Assembly: GCF_018129405.1 (NCBI RefSeq)
Contig: NZ_JAFCLP010000001.1
Coordinates: forward strand, 744,001 to 808,000
Length of the DNA: 64,000 nucleotides
Source of the DNA: Bradyrhizobium iriomotense
GTDB taxonomy: Bacteria > Pseudomonadota > Alphaproteobacteria > Rhizobiales > Xanthobacteraceae
Reading direction: 5' to 3'
The notes beneath the pieces are model-generated. The model was not told the origin of the DNA. It saw only the letters and a program-made list of their open reading frames with translations, and did not search any database. A program made the position numbers and the translations under genes. Positions 1 through 8,533 of the stretch are shown in pieces (position 1 is the first letter of the stretch; every line of letters begins with the position of its first letter).

Positions 1-2
1 GG

Positions 3-824
3 GGCGGCGGCAATTTCGGCATCGTCACGAGCTTCCTGTTCCAGGCTCATCCTGTGAACATGGTGTATGCCGGTCCGATCTTCTGGGGTCTCGAAAATGC
101 CAGGACCGTGATGCAGAAGTACAGGGATTTCCTCTCCAGCGCTCCCGAGGAGCTCGGGGCCTTTGTCGGCCTGAAGACCGTTCCGCCGATGGACCCGTTT
201 CCGGCGGATCATCAGGGTAAGCGCGCCTGCGCCATCATTGCCTGCTACAATGGTCCGACAGAAGACGGCAAGACGGTCTTAGCGAGGTTGCTCGGTGATC
301 TGCCCCCGCCGCTCTTCAATTGGATGGGCGAGATGCCCTATCCGGCTCTCCAGTCCATGTTCGATCCGTTCTTCCCGAAAGGTCTGCAGTGGTACTGGCG
401 CGGCGATTTCGTGAAAGAACTGACCGACGAAGCAATTGACGCCCATATCGAGCAGGCCCGGAACGCACCGAGCGCGCTGTCGCTCATGCATCTCTATCCG
501 ATCGATGGCGCCGTCCATCGCGTCGGCAAGAGCGACACCGCCTGGAACACGCGCGACGCGACCTGGTCGATGGTCATCGCCGGCATCGATCCCAATCCGC
601 AAAAAGCAGGCGAAATCACGCGCTGGACCAAGGACTATTGGGAGGCCGTGCATCCTTACTCGGCCGACGGCGGCTATGTGAATTTCATGATGGAGGATGG
701 AGACGACAGCAGACTTAGGGCCACTTACGGCGACAACTACGACCGCCTCGCCGCCTTGAAGGCCAAGTACGATCCGACGAACTTCTTCCACATGAACCAG
801 AACATCAGACCGCTGCACTCGTAG
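3..824 (+). CDS. FAD-binding oxidoreductase, C-terminal part (partial)
   Basis: The frame is open from the first complete codon, so the 5' part lies outside the window. The first residues read GGGNFGIVTSFLF, the glycine-rich end of the FAD_binding_4 (PCMH) domain. The C-terminus has the berberine-bridge signature: a YVNFMMEDG stretch, then a YGDNYDRLAALKAKYDP-type block and the ending NFFHMNQNI. Such enzymes oxidise alcohols or sugars with covalently bound FAD and molecular oxygen. The substrate cannot be read from this fragment. It is followed by about 110 bases before a convergent operon. The family call is secure; the exact reaction is not. Confidence 0.88.
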   Translation, partial: GGGNFGIVTSFLFQAHPVNMVYAGPIFWGLENARTVMQKYRDFLSSAPEELGAFVGLKTVPPMDPFPADHQGKRACAIIACYNGPTEDGKTVLARLLGDLPPPLFNWMGEMPYPALQSMFDPFFPKGLQWYWRGDFVKELTDEAIDAHIEQARNAPSALSLMHLYPIDGAVHRVGKSDTAWNTRDATWSMVIAGIDPNPQKAGEITRWTKDYWEAVHPYSADGGYVNFMMEDGDDSRLRATYGDNYDRLAALKAKYDPTNFFHMNQNIRPLHS

Positions 825-937
825 ACGATCACACCCGCTGCACGGTTCGGTGGCGCCCAAAGACTTGTCGGAGCGTTCTCTCGCATCGGGGGATCGAGGG
901 AACGCCGTGGCTATCCCCGTCAATCGCGGATCATGCG

Positions 938-1801
938 CTACACCACCGCCTTGTGCCGCGCGATGCAGGTGCGAAGCACCTCGTCGATCGGCTTGCCCCA
1001 CCAGTCGTTGGAGAAGATCTCGATCTCCGAATAGCCGGCAAAGCCCTGCGCTTCGACCGCTTGACGCACCGATTTGATGTCGATGACGCCGTCGCCCATC
1101 ATGCCGCGGTCGTTGAGGATATCCTTGGTCGGCACCAGCCAGTCGCAGACGTGGAACGCAAGCAGACGATCCTTGCCGGCGCGCGCGATCTGGCCCATCA
1201 GCTCCGGGTCCCACCAGATGTGATAGACATCGAGTGCGACGCCGAGCATGCCGGTACGATCGGGGTCGAGCCGGTCGCAGATGTCGAGCGCCTGCTTCGT
1301 CGTGTTCACGCAGGCACGGTCGGCCGCATAGGCCGGATGCAAGGGCTCGATCGCCAGCGGCAGGTTGGCCTGTCTGGCGTAGTCGAGCATCTCGGCTAGA
1401 GCTTCCTCGACCTGCCCGCGCGCCGCGACGATGTCCTTCGATGCCTCGCTGCCAGGCCGCGAATATTGCGGCAGGCCGCCGACGACCAGCACGATGCAGG
1501 GCGCGCCCAGTGCCTTGGCCTCATCGACACAGCGCCGGTTGTCGTCCCGCACCTCGCCCCGGCGCGCTGCGTCCGAGGTGAACATGCCGCCGCGGCAATA
1601 ACCTGAGAGATCGAGGCCGGCATCGCGCACCGCGCGCGCGGCGCGGTCGAGACCGACGGCGGCGACCTGGTCGCGCCAGGGATCGATGGCGCGAATACCG
1701 TGCCTGGCACAGACATCGATGATCTCGACGAGATCACCCTGCTTGCGGACGGTCGCCGTGTTCAGCGACAGCCAGCGATGGTCGGACGAGAAATCGCGCA
1801 T
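938..1801 (-). CDS. Sugar phosphate isomerase/epimerase family (AP endonuclease 2-like TIM barrel)
   Basis: A 287-residue protein of the xylose isomerase-like TIM-barrel family, which isomerises or epimerises sugars and keto-sugars using a divalent metal. Family-type segments are visible: LSLNTATVRKQGDL near the N-terminus, an ALAEMLDYARQANLPLAIEPLHP core where the Glu is a typical metal ligand, LGVALDVYHIWWDPE (second metal-site strand), and GFAGYSEIEIFS at the end. It is the last gene of the minus-strand operon; its ATG overlaps the stop of the DUF993 gene (TGATG arrangement), which implies translational coupling. The substrate is unknown; the neighbours suggest a keto-sugar derivative. Confidence 0.85.
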   Translation of the reverse strand: MRDFSSDHRWLSLNTATVRKQGDLVEIIDVCARHGIRAIDPWRDQVAAVGLDRAARAVRDAGLDLSGYCRGGMFTSDAARRGEVRDDNRRCVDEAKALGAPCIVLVVGGLPQYSRPGSEASKDIVAARGQVEEALAEMLDYARQANLPLAIEPLHPAYAADRACVNTTKQALDICDRLDPDRTGMLGVALDVYHIWWDPELMGQIARAGKDRLLAFHVCDWLVPTKDILNDRGMMGDGVIDIKSVRQAVEAQGFAGYSEIEIFSNDWWGKPIDEVLRTCIARHKAVV

Positions 1802-2991
1802 CAGGATTCGATACCGTGGGTGGCGAGCACGGTCTTCATCCGCTGCGTCGCGAGTTCGGGGTTGGCCAGCAGGCCGGCCTTGTCGGCCAGACGGAACAGC
1901 TCGGCCAGATGCAACGTCGAGCGCGTGCTCTCCTGTCCCCCGATCATGGTGAAATGATCCTGATGCCCGTTGAGATACGCCATGAACACGACGCCGGTCT
2001 TGTAGAAGCGCGTCGGCGCCTTGAAGATGTGGCGCGACAGCGGCACCGTCGGCCCCAGCACGTCGTGGAAGCCGGCTTCGTCACCGGCCGCCAGCCGCGA
2101 CAGCGCATAGGACGCCGCCGGCGCGATCGCGTCGAAAATGCCGAGCAGCGCGTGCGAAAAGCCTTGGCTATCGCCGGCGATCAGCTCCGCGTAATTGAAA
2201 TCGTCGCCGGTATACATCTTGATGCGCTTGTCGAGACGCCGGCGCATGTCGATCTCGCGCTGCTTGTCGAGCAGCGAAACCTTGACGCCGTCGACCTTGG
2301 CGGCGTTGCCGTTGATGATGGCGACAGCGGTGTCCATCGCCTTGTCGAGATCCTTGGTGCCCCAATAGCCCGTCAACGCCGGGTCGAACATGTCGCCGAG
2401 CCAGTGGATGATGACGGGCTCCCGAACCTGCGACAGCACACGGTCATAGACTTTTGCGTAGTCATCGGCGTTGCGGCCGAGCTTTGCCAGCGCACGCGAG
2501 GCCATCAGGATGATGCGGCCGCCGACCTTCTCGACCGCCGAGATCTGCTCCTCATAGGCGCGGATGACGTCGTCGAGGCTCCTGGCATCCTCAACCGCGA
2601 GATGATCCGTGCCCGCGCCGGAGAACACCAGCGCATTGCGGCGCTTGGCAGCAGCAACCGAGCGCGTGATCAGCTCGAGCGAGGTCGGCCAGTCCAGCCC
2701 CATGCCGCGCTGCGCGGTGTCCATCGCCTCCGCGACGCCGAGGCCGAGGTCCCAGACATGCTCGCGGAAGGCGATGGTCTTGTCCCAGTCGACGGCGACC
2801 GAAAGCCAGGGATCGTTGTCGGCAAAGGGATCGGCGACGGTGTGGACGGCGGAAAAGGCGATGCGGTTCAGCGGCCCCTCGAGCTTTGCGGGAAAGGTGC
2901 GCGAAGCCGCGAGCCGGTAGGTCTCGATCGAGCGATCGGCCTTCGGCAGCTTCAGTGACAATGACGAGACCGGCTGGACGGGCTTGTTCAT
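1801..2991 (-). CDS. DUF993 family protein (dihydrodipicolinate synthase/aldolase-like)
   Basis: A 396-residue protein that I recognise as DUF993, a family usually annotated as dihydrodipicolinate synthase-like, that is, a predicted TIM-barrel aldolase or lyase. Visible segments include RIAFSAVHTVADPFADNDPWLSV-type N-terminal sequence, a hydrophobic-acidic repeat typical of the barrel (VVAD-like strand ends) and PVIIHWLGDMFDPALTGYWG. I cannot assign a catalytic Lys with certainty. It starts at ATG 2991 behind a strong GGAGGGAG ribosome site and lies 10 bases after the Gfo/Idh/MocA gene. The reaction is not established for this family, so only a class is given. Confidence 0.8.
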   Translation of the reverse strand: MNKPVQPVSSLSLKLPKADRSIETYRLAASRTFPAKLEGPLNRIAFSAVHTVADPFADNDPWLSVAVDWDKTIAFREHVWDLGLGVAEAMDTAQRGMGLDWPTSLELITRSVAAAKRRNALVFSGAGTDHLAVEDARSLDDVIRAYEEQISAVEKVGGRIILMASRALAKLGRNADDYAKVYDRVLSQVREPVIIHWLGDMFDPALTGYWGTKDLDKAMDTAVAIINGNAAKVDGVKVSLLDKQREIDMRRRLDKRIKMYTGDDFNYAELIAGDSQGFSHALLGIFDAIAPAASYALSRLAAGDEAGFHDVLGPTVPLSRHIFKAPTRFYKTGVVFMAYLNGHQDHFTMIGGQESTRSTLHLAELFRLADKAGLLANPELATQRMKTVLATHGIES

Positions 2992-3001
2992 ATCTCCCTC
3001 C

Positions 3002-4153
3002 TCAGACCTTGATCGGGGCGACGTCGATCCAGCGACGCTCCTTCCAGCTCTTCAGCGCGCATTCGGCGAGCTGCACGCCCTTGGCGCCTTCGAGCAGCGT
3101 GAACTTGTAGGGCGCATCCTCGTAGACGTGGCGGATGAACATCTCCCACTGCTCCTTGAAGCCGTTGTCGTAGCTGACATTGTCGGGCAGCTTCTGCCAG
3201 TCGCCGTAGAAATCGTGCAGCCGCTTCTCGTCGGGATTCCAGACCGGCCTCGGGGTCGCCTGCCGCGCCTGGATCATGCAGTCGGTGAGGCCTGCAACCG
3301 CCGAGCCGAGCGTGCCGTCGACCTGGAAGGTGACGAGATCGTCGCGGTAGACGCGCGTGACCCAGGACATGTTGATGTGGGCGATGATGCCGCCCTCGAG
3401 CTGGAACGTCGCGTAGGCGGAATCATCCGCGGTCGCCTTGTACTTCTTGCCCTGCTCGTCGAACCGTTCGGGGATGTCGGTGTTGCCGATGCAGACGACG
3501 CTTTGGACATTGCCGAAGAGATTGTCGAGCACGTAGCGCCAGTGGCAGACCATGTCGAGGATAATGCCGCCGCCGTCCTCGTCGCGGTAGTTCCAGGACG
3601 GCCGCTGCGCCTCCTGCCAGCCGCCCTCGAATACCCAATAGCCGAACTCGCCGCGCACCGAGAGGATGCGGCCGAAGAAGCCGGAGTCGCGCAGGAAGGC
3701 GATCTTCTTCAGGCCGGGCAGGAACAGCTTGTCCTGCACCGTGCCGTGCTTGACGCCCTTGGCGTTGGCGAGCTTCACGACTTCGACGGCTTCCTCGAAA
3801 TTCGTCGCGATCGGCTTCTCGCAATAGACATGCTTGCCGGCATTGATGGCCTGGGTCAGAAGGCCCGGGCGGGCCTGCGTGGTCGCGGCGTCGAAGAACA
3901 TGGTGTCGTTCTTGTCGGCGAGTGCGGCGTCAAGATCGGTGGTCCAGCGCGTGATGTTGTAGCGCTTCGCGAGCGCCTCGACCTTCTCGGCGCTGCGGCC
4001 GACGAGGATCGGATCCGGCATGACGCGGTCGCCGTTCTTGAGGCGGACGCCGCCTTGCTCGCGGATTGCGACGATCGAGCGGATCAGATGCTGGTTGAGC
4101 CCCATGCGGCCGGTGACGCCGTTCATGATGAGGCCGAGGCGTTGGGTGGTCAT
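3002..4153 (-). CDS. Gfo/Idh/MocA family NAD(P)-dependent oxidoreductase
   Basis: A 383-residue dehydrogenase; the family oxidises sugars, inositols or their derivatives with NAD(P). The N-terminus MTTQRLGLIMNGVTGRMG carries a Rossmann-type GxxGRMG loop. The family's EKPI motif is clear (HVYCEKPIATNFEEA), followed by the C-terminal Gfo/Idh domain (VQDKLFLPGLKKI, GEFGYWVFEGGW, GGGIILDMVCHWRY). The open frame runs further upstream to 4558, but that extension is the shadow of the neighbouring gene. ATG 4153 has a GGGAG ribosome site and sits 5 bases from the previous stop. Its place among isomerase, DUF993 and enolase-like genes supports sugar catabolism. Confidence 0.88.
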   Translation of the reverse strand: MTTQRLGLIMNGVTGRMGLNQHLIRSIVAIREQGGVRLKNGDRVMPDPILVGRSAEKVEALAKRYNITRWTTDLDAALADKNDTMFFDAATTQARPGLLTQAINAGKHVYCEKPIATNFEEAVEVVKLANAKGVKHGTVQDKLFLPGLKKIAFLRDSGFFGRILSVRGEFGYWVFEGGWQEAQRPSWNYRDEDGGGIILDMVCHWRYVLDNLFGNVQSVVCIGNTDIPERFDEQGKKYKATADDSAYATFQLEGGIIAHINMSWVTRVYRDDLVTFQVDGTLGSAVAGLTDCMIQARQATPRPVWNPDEKRLHDFYGDWQKLPDNVSYDNGFKEQWEMFIRHVYEDAPYKFTLLEGAKGVQLAECALKSWKERRWIDVAPIKV

Positions 4154-4158
4154 GCTAA

Positions 4159-5547
4159 TTACTCCCAGAGTGATCTTGGCTGTTCGAGCGGGCGAAGCGC
4201 CGACCAGTCCGGATGGACCGACGTCGCAAAGCCCGTTGCATGAAGCGATCCCGTCAGGAGATCGCCGTTTTCTATCTTGAGGCGGATGCCCTGCCCGGCA
4301 TCGGCATAGAGATCGGGATGCGCGGCGGCGAAGGCCGCAGCTTCTGCGAGAGGCGTTTCGCCAAAACCGTCGACATAGTGGTGGCCGTTGCGTTCGGCAT
4401 GGGTGACGCCGATGAAGGCGCCAAGCGCAAGATCCTGCTGCACGGCAAGGCCGGCCTGGCAGGTCAGGTCCTCGCCGGTCACGAAGAAGGTTTCGCCGCC
4501 CGCGCTCCACTTCGCCGCGCGCGTTGCATTGACGATGGACTTGTAGAGCCCTTTGCACGATTTTGAGGAGATGCCGCGATAGCCGAGCGCCCGCGCTGCG
4601 GGGAAAGCATCGTAGGATTCGTCGGCCTCGTCGATGATGAAGCCGTGCGTGGCCAGCGAACCCAGCGGCGATTGCCGCGTGATGTCGCGCGGCATCGGCT
4701 GTTCGACGTAGAGCAGGCGCGAGGCGATCGGCCGCAATGCGGAATCACGGTCGAGCCGGTCCATCAGCGCTTGCAGTGCGGCGAGGTCAGCATACTGCTC
4801 GTTGGCGTCGAGGGTCACCTTGTAATGGCGCCCGAGCGCGTCGAGCTCCTTGCCGATGCGCGTCAACCGGGCTGCATCGGCCGCGGGATCGCCCGACAGC
4901 TTCAGCTTGAAGTAATTGGCGCCGGCGTTTTCGTGGGCATCCGCAACACCGCTCTCGCCTTCGACGGTGTCGTCGAGACCGACGGTATGCCTGATCGCAA
5001 CGCGCGGCAGCGGCTTGCGGCCCGTGAGAAACGTCGTGAGATCCGCGTCCTTCAGATCCGGCGAGAGCCGTGCATCGATGCCGGCAATGTTGCCCGCCAT
5101 GCCGTCAAAGAAGTTCGTCTCCACGCCGCGCAGCAGCGCATCGAGGATCGCCTTGTCGATCTCGGCGAGGCCATAAGCTGCGGCGAGCGCGGGAATGTTC
5201 TTTTTCGCACATGTCGCGATCTGCGCGCCGATGCACGAGGCGTGCAGATCGAACGCGGTCAGGAATCCAGTCCGTGCCAGATAAAGCCCGCGCGCGATCT
5301 CCAGCGAGCGACGCAAGCCATCGACCGTCTGCGCCGGCGACAGCTCCGGCCGCTTGTCGAACCATTTTGGCACCAGCAGCTCGGCGCTGGCACCGACCGC
5401 GGTGCCTTTGCCCTCCACCTCGATCTCGACCCGCACGAACAGCTGCGGCGTCGCGTTGATCGTGATCGCGCCAAAGCGGAACGGCCGCGCGAACTGCGTC
5501 GGGCGTTCGAAGAAGGCGATGTCTCGCAGCTTCAGGCGCGGCGCCAT
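4159..5547 (-). CDS. Enolase/mandelate racemase superfamily protein
   Basis: A 462-residue member of the enolase superfamily, whose enzymes abstract the alpha-proton of a carboxylate, often as sugar-acid dehydratases or racemases. Metal and catalytic signatures appear in order: a K-x-K pair in NYFKLKLSGDP, the first metal-ligand Asp in VTLDANEQY, a Glu in LYVEQPMPRD, a third acid in FIIDEADES, and a Lys in ISSKSCKG. This supports a working active site. It is longer than the usual 370-400 residues, mainly through the N-terminal half. It lies 5 bases from the ATPase gene stop and 5 bases before the Gfo/Idh gene. The substrate is unknown. Confidence 0.82.
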   Translation of the reverse strand: MAPRLKLRDIAFFERPTQFARPFRFGAITINATPQLFVRVEIEVEGKGTAVGASAELLVPKWFDKRPELSPAQTVDGLRRSLEIARGLYLARTGFLTAFDLHASCIGAQIATCAKKNIPALAAAYGLAEIDKAILDALLRGVETNFFDGMAGNIAGIDARLSPDLKDADLTTFLTGRKPLPRVAIRHTVGLDDTVEGESGVADAHENAGANYFKLKLSGDPAADAARLTRIGKELDALGRHYKVTLDANEQYADLAALQALMDRLDRDSALRPIASRLLYVEQPMPRDITRQSPLGSLATHGFIIDEADESYDAFPAARALGYRGISSKSCKGLYKSIVNATRAAKWSAGGETFFVTGEDLTCQAGLAVQQDLALGAFIGVTHAERNGHHYVDGFGETPLAEAAAFAAAHPDLYADAGQGIRLKIENGDLLTGSLHATGFATSVHPDWSALRPLEQPRSLWE

Positions 5548-5552
5548 GATCG

Positions 5553-6398
5553 TCAGTCCAGCGAACCTTGCGAGAAGAAATGCTTGCGGATGCGTTGCAC
5601 GAGCTCGGTGAAGACGGGATCGGCCATCACGTCGAGCGAGCGCGGGCGCGGCAGCGGCACGTCGTAGATCGCGGCGACCGCACCGGGACGTTCGGTCATG
5701 ACCAGCACGCGGTCGGCTAGGAACACGGCCTCCGGAATCGAATGCGTGATCAGCAGCACCGTCTTCTTCGTCTCGCGCTGGATCCGCATCAATTCGACAT
5801 TCATGCGCTCACGCGTCAGCGCATCGAGCGCACCGAACGGCTCGTCCATCAGCATGATCTTGGGATCATGCACCAGCGCGCGGCAGATCGAGGCGCGCTG
5901 CTGCATGCCGCCGGAGAGCTGCCAGGGCAGCTTCTTCTCAAAGCCTTCGAGGCCGACCAGCTTCAACAGCGACTTGGCGCGATCGAGATATTCCTGCCGC
6001 GGCAGCCGCTTCATGTCGATCGGCAGCATCACGTTGTTGAGGATGTTGCGCCAGGGCAGCAGCAACGCGTTCTGGAACACGATGCCGACATTGCCGTGCG
6101 GCGTCGTCACCTTCTCGCCCTCGACCAGGATCTCGCCCGTGGTCGGCGGCAGCAGGCCCGAGATCAGCTTAAGCAGCGTGGACTTGCCGCAGCCGGAAGG
6201 GCCGACCACGACGAAGAATTCGCCGTCGTTGATGTGGAAGTCGAGCGGCCGCAGCGACGGCACGTCGCCGTCGCGCGTCCGGTAGGTCTTCGATACGCCG
6301 GATAGCTTGATTCCCGACGCATCGCCGGCCCGGTCGCTCACCAGTCTCAGATGCGCGGCCGGCTGCACGGTTTCGTTCGTCACTGTCGCTGGTTTCAC
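5553..6398 (-). CDS. ABC transporter ATP-binding protein (NitT/TauT type)
   Basis: The ATPase subunit of an importer, 281 residues. Walker A is GPSGCGKST, the ABC signature is LSGGMQQR, Walker B is IMLMDEPFGALD, and the switch His is in LLITHSIPEAV. The sequence is of the taurine/nitrate/sulfonate branch (TauB/SsuB-like). Translation starts at a GTG (6398-6396) that overlaps the TGA of the solute-binding-protein gene (GTGA overlap), so the two are coupled. An N-terminal extension of about 30 residues precedes the nucleotide-binding domain. With the genes at 6395-8250 it forms a full importer feeding the catabolic genes downstream. Confidence 0.93.
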   Translation of the reverse strand: MKPATVTNETVQPAAHLRLVSDRAGDASGIKLSGVSKTYRTRDGDVPSLRPLDFHINDGEFFVVVGPSGCGKSTLLKLISGLLPPTTGEILVEGEKVTTPHGNVGIVFQNALLLPWRNILNNVMLPIDMKRLPRQEYLDRAKSLLKLVGLEGFEKKLPWQLSGGMQQRASICRALVHDPKIMLMDEPFGALDALTRERMNVELMRIQRETKKTVLLITHSIPEAVFLADRVLVMTERPGAVAAIYDVPLPRPRSLDVMADPVFTELVQRIRKHFFSQGSLD

Positions 6399-7390
6399 GA
6401 CCCACTCTTCGGCAGATAGTCGTTGGTGTAGAAGGCCTTCGGGTTGTCCTTGGCCTTGGCATCGAGGCCGCCATATTCGACCAGCAGGTTGACGGTCTCG
6501 GTCATGTTCTGGTCGGTGACCTGGAACGGCCGCTTGGTCTTGGTCTCCGCGGTCCGGTACAGTGGAATGGTCAGCTCGAAGCCCTGCGTCAGCGTGTCGA
6601 TCTTGCCGCCCTTCGGGTTGGCATCGAGGATCGATTGCGCGGCGGCCTTCGGCTCCTTCTCGGCGGCCTCGACCGCCTTGGTCGTCGCCGACATGAAGCG
6701 GCGGACGAGATCGGCATTGGCCTTCACATAGTCGGCGTTGGCGATGATGCCCGAGGAGACCATGTTGATGCCGTAGTCGGCGAACTTGATCGGATAGACG
6801 TCCTTGCCGGTGGCGTCCTTGATCTTCATCGACTGGTCCATGACGTAGCCGAGCAAGAGATCAGCCTGGCCGTTGATGACGGCGTTGAGCTTGGTCTGGC
6901 CGTCGCCGGCCACCGTCTGGAAATCGCTCTCCTTCAGGCCGGTCTTCTTCAGGAACAGCGGCCAGATCTGGGTCATGGAGTCCGCCGGCGTGATCGCCAC
7001 CGTCTTGCCCTTGATGTCCTCGGGCTTCTTGATGTTCTTGTCAACGAAGCCCATGGCGGACATCGGTGAGGTCTGGAGCAGCACGCCGGTCGCAAGCACG
7101 GGCGCGCCCTTGATCGCAGCGCGCATCATGGTGGGCACGTCGACATAGCCGAAATCGGCGGTCTTGGCGGCGACGGCCTGCGTGGACGCAGCCGAGCCGC
7201 GGCCCTCCTGGATTTCGAGCTCGATGCCTTCGGCGGCATAGATGCCCTTGGCCTTGCCGTAATAGAACGGCGCGTGCTCGCCATAGACATACCAGTTCAG
7301 CATCAGCACGACCTTGTCGGCTGCCTGCGCCGGCGACACCGCGAACGCCATCAGCGCCAAAGATGCAGCCCCAATCCACCGCTTCATCAT
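6395..7390 (-). CDS. ABC transporter substrate-binding protein (NMT1/THI5-like)
   Basis: A periplasmic binding protein of the SsuA/THI5 class. It has a Sec signal peptide (MKRWIGAASLALMAFAVSPAQA) cut after AQA, then KVVLMLNWYVYGEHAPFYYGKAKGIY, the typical first strand and loop for thiamine-precursor, taurine or aromatic-sulfonate binders. GTG 7393, ATG 7390 and ATG 7387 are all possible starts; I chose 7390 from the AGGGAGAG ribosome site. The ligand cannot be deduced, but the operon suggests a sugar-derived or carboxylated compound rather than taurine. Confidence 0.9.
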   Translation of the reverse strand: MMKRWIGAASLALMAFAVSPAQAADKVVLMLNWYVYGEHAPFYYGKAKGIYAAEGIELEIQEGRGSAASTQAVAAKTADFGYVDVPTMMRAAIKGAPVLATGVLLQTSPMSAMGFVDKNIKKPEDIKGKTVAITPADSMTQIWPLFLKKTGLKESDFQTVAGDGQTKLNAVINGQADLLLGYVMDQSMKIKDATGKDVYPIKFADYGINMVSSGIIANADYVKANADLVRRFMSATTKAVEAAEKEPKAAAQSILDANPKGGKIDTLTQGFELTIPLYRTAETKTKRPFQVTDQNMTETVNLLVEYGGLDAKAKDNPKAFYTNDYLPKSGS

Positions 7391-7440
7391 CACTCTCCCT
7401 TTGTCGTTATGTCTCGGCCGTTAATGGCCGTTGCTTGAGT

Positions 7441-8250
7441 TTAAGAGGCGAAAATCACGTCCTCGCGCTGGCTGACATGCCAGGGAATGACCAGCTTCTC
7501 GATCCGGTCGACGATCCAGAACAGGATCACACCGAGCAGCGCCAGGATCACGAGGGCCGCGAACATCGTCGGCAGATCGAAGGTGCCGATCGAGCGCTGC
7601 ATCACGTAGCCGATGCCGGAATTGGAGCCGACGAACTCGCCGACGACGGCGCCGACCACGGCCAGCGTTACCGAGACCTTGAGGCCGGAGAAGATCGCCG
7701 GCAGCGCATGCGGCAGGTTCACCGCGCGGAACACCTGCAGGCGGCTGCCCTGCATGGCGCGGGCGAGATCGACCATGTCGGGGTCGACCGACTTGAAGCC
7801 CTGCACGGCGGAGACCACCACCGGGAAGAAGCCGAGCAGGAAGGCGGAAATGACTTTGGGAATGATGCCGAAGCCGAACCACACCACGAACAGCGGCGCG
7901 ATCGCGATCTTCGGCACGGACTGGGAAAACACCAGCAGCGGATAGACGTAGCTCTCCACCGTCTTCGATCCCGCGATCAGCATCGCGACGGGAATGCCGA
8001 ACAGCGCCGACAGCAGGAAGCCGCAGACGGTCGCATAGGTGGTCGGCCAGGACTGGCGCAGCAGCTCCGGCCATTCGGTGCGGAGCACAGCGACGACGTC
8101 GGCCGGCGACGGGATCTGATAAGCGGGAATCCTGAACACCCGGATCGCGAGATCCCAGGCGACGACGATGAAGACGAGGAACAAGAACGGCCGAACCCAG
8201 GCCGCATTCAGCAATTTGGAGATCGCATTCTGTGGCTTCGGCTCGGCCAA
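7441..8250 (-). CDS. ABC transporter permease (NitT/TauT type)
   Basis: A 269-residue inner-membrane permease with about six hydrophobic segments (for example PFLFLVFIVVAWDLAIRVF, VCGFLLSALFGIPVAML, TMFAALVILALLGVILFWI). The EAA-like cytoplasmic loop that docks the ATPase is seen around SVDPDMVDLARAMQGSR followed by RAVNLPHALPAIFSGLK. It starts at a TTG (8250-8248) with GGGAG eight bases upstream. It is the first gene of the operon ending at 938. A 50-base gap separates it from the binding-protein gene. Confidence 0.92.
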   Translation of the reverse strand: MAEPKPQNAISKLLNAAWVRPFLFLVFIVVAWDLAIRVFRIPAYQIPSPADVVAVLRTEWPELLRQSWPTTYATVCGFLLSALFGIPVAMLIAGSKTVESYVYPLLVFSQSVPKIAIAPLFVVWFGFGIIPKVISAFLLGFFPVVVSAVQGFKSVDPDMVDLARAMQGSRLQVFRAVNLPHALPAIFSGLKVSVTLAVVGAVVGEFVGSNSGIGYVMQRSIGTFDLPTMFAALVILALLGVILFWIVDRIEKLVIPWHVSQREDVIFAS

Positions 8251-8361
8251 TTTTCACTCCCGGCAGTCTTCTTCGTTGTGGCGAGAAATTAACCCGTTGG
8301 ATAAATACTGTCCAGAGGATTCCCTGTGACGTTTTGCGCCGGGGTTCCCAACAAATTCAGT

Positions 8362-8488
8362 GTCGTCCTGGCGAAAGCCAGGACCCATTACCCCACGGCA
8401 GTGTTTGGCGAAGACTGGCTGTTCGGGATTAGCACCGCAAACGATCGATAGATCACGCGGTATGGGTCCTGGCTTTCGCCAGGACGAC
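8362..8488. repeat. Inverted repeat element, family A (copy 1)
   Basis: Two perfect 27-base arms at 8362-8388 and 8462-8488 flank 73 bases of unrelated sequence. The arm core is GTCCTGGCTTTCGCCAGGAC, itself a hairpin. The same arms recur at 17020, 27579 and 35953 in this window with different interiors. It fills the gap between the ABC permease operon and its putative TetR regulator. It looks like a REP/MITE-type dispersed palindrome and carries no open frame. Confidence 0.9.
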
Positions 8489-8533
8489 GATGGGGAGAGA
8501 TATCGCGTCAAGCGAAGCGGCGAAGCCGCAGGA

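Noticed and set aside
1816-2958. Long plus-strand open frame (380 codons) opposite the DUF993 gene
   Set aside because: It is the antisense shadow of a recognised gene in GC-rich DNA, with Arg/Gly/Asp-rich low-information sequence and no ribosome site.
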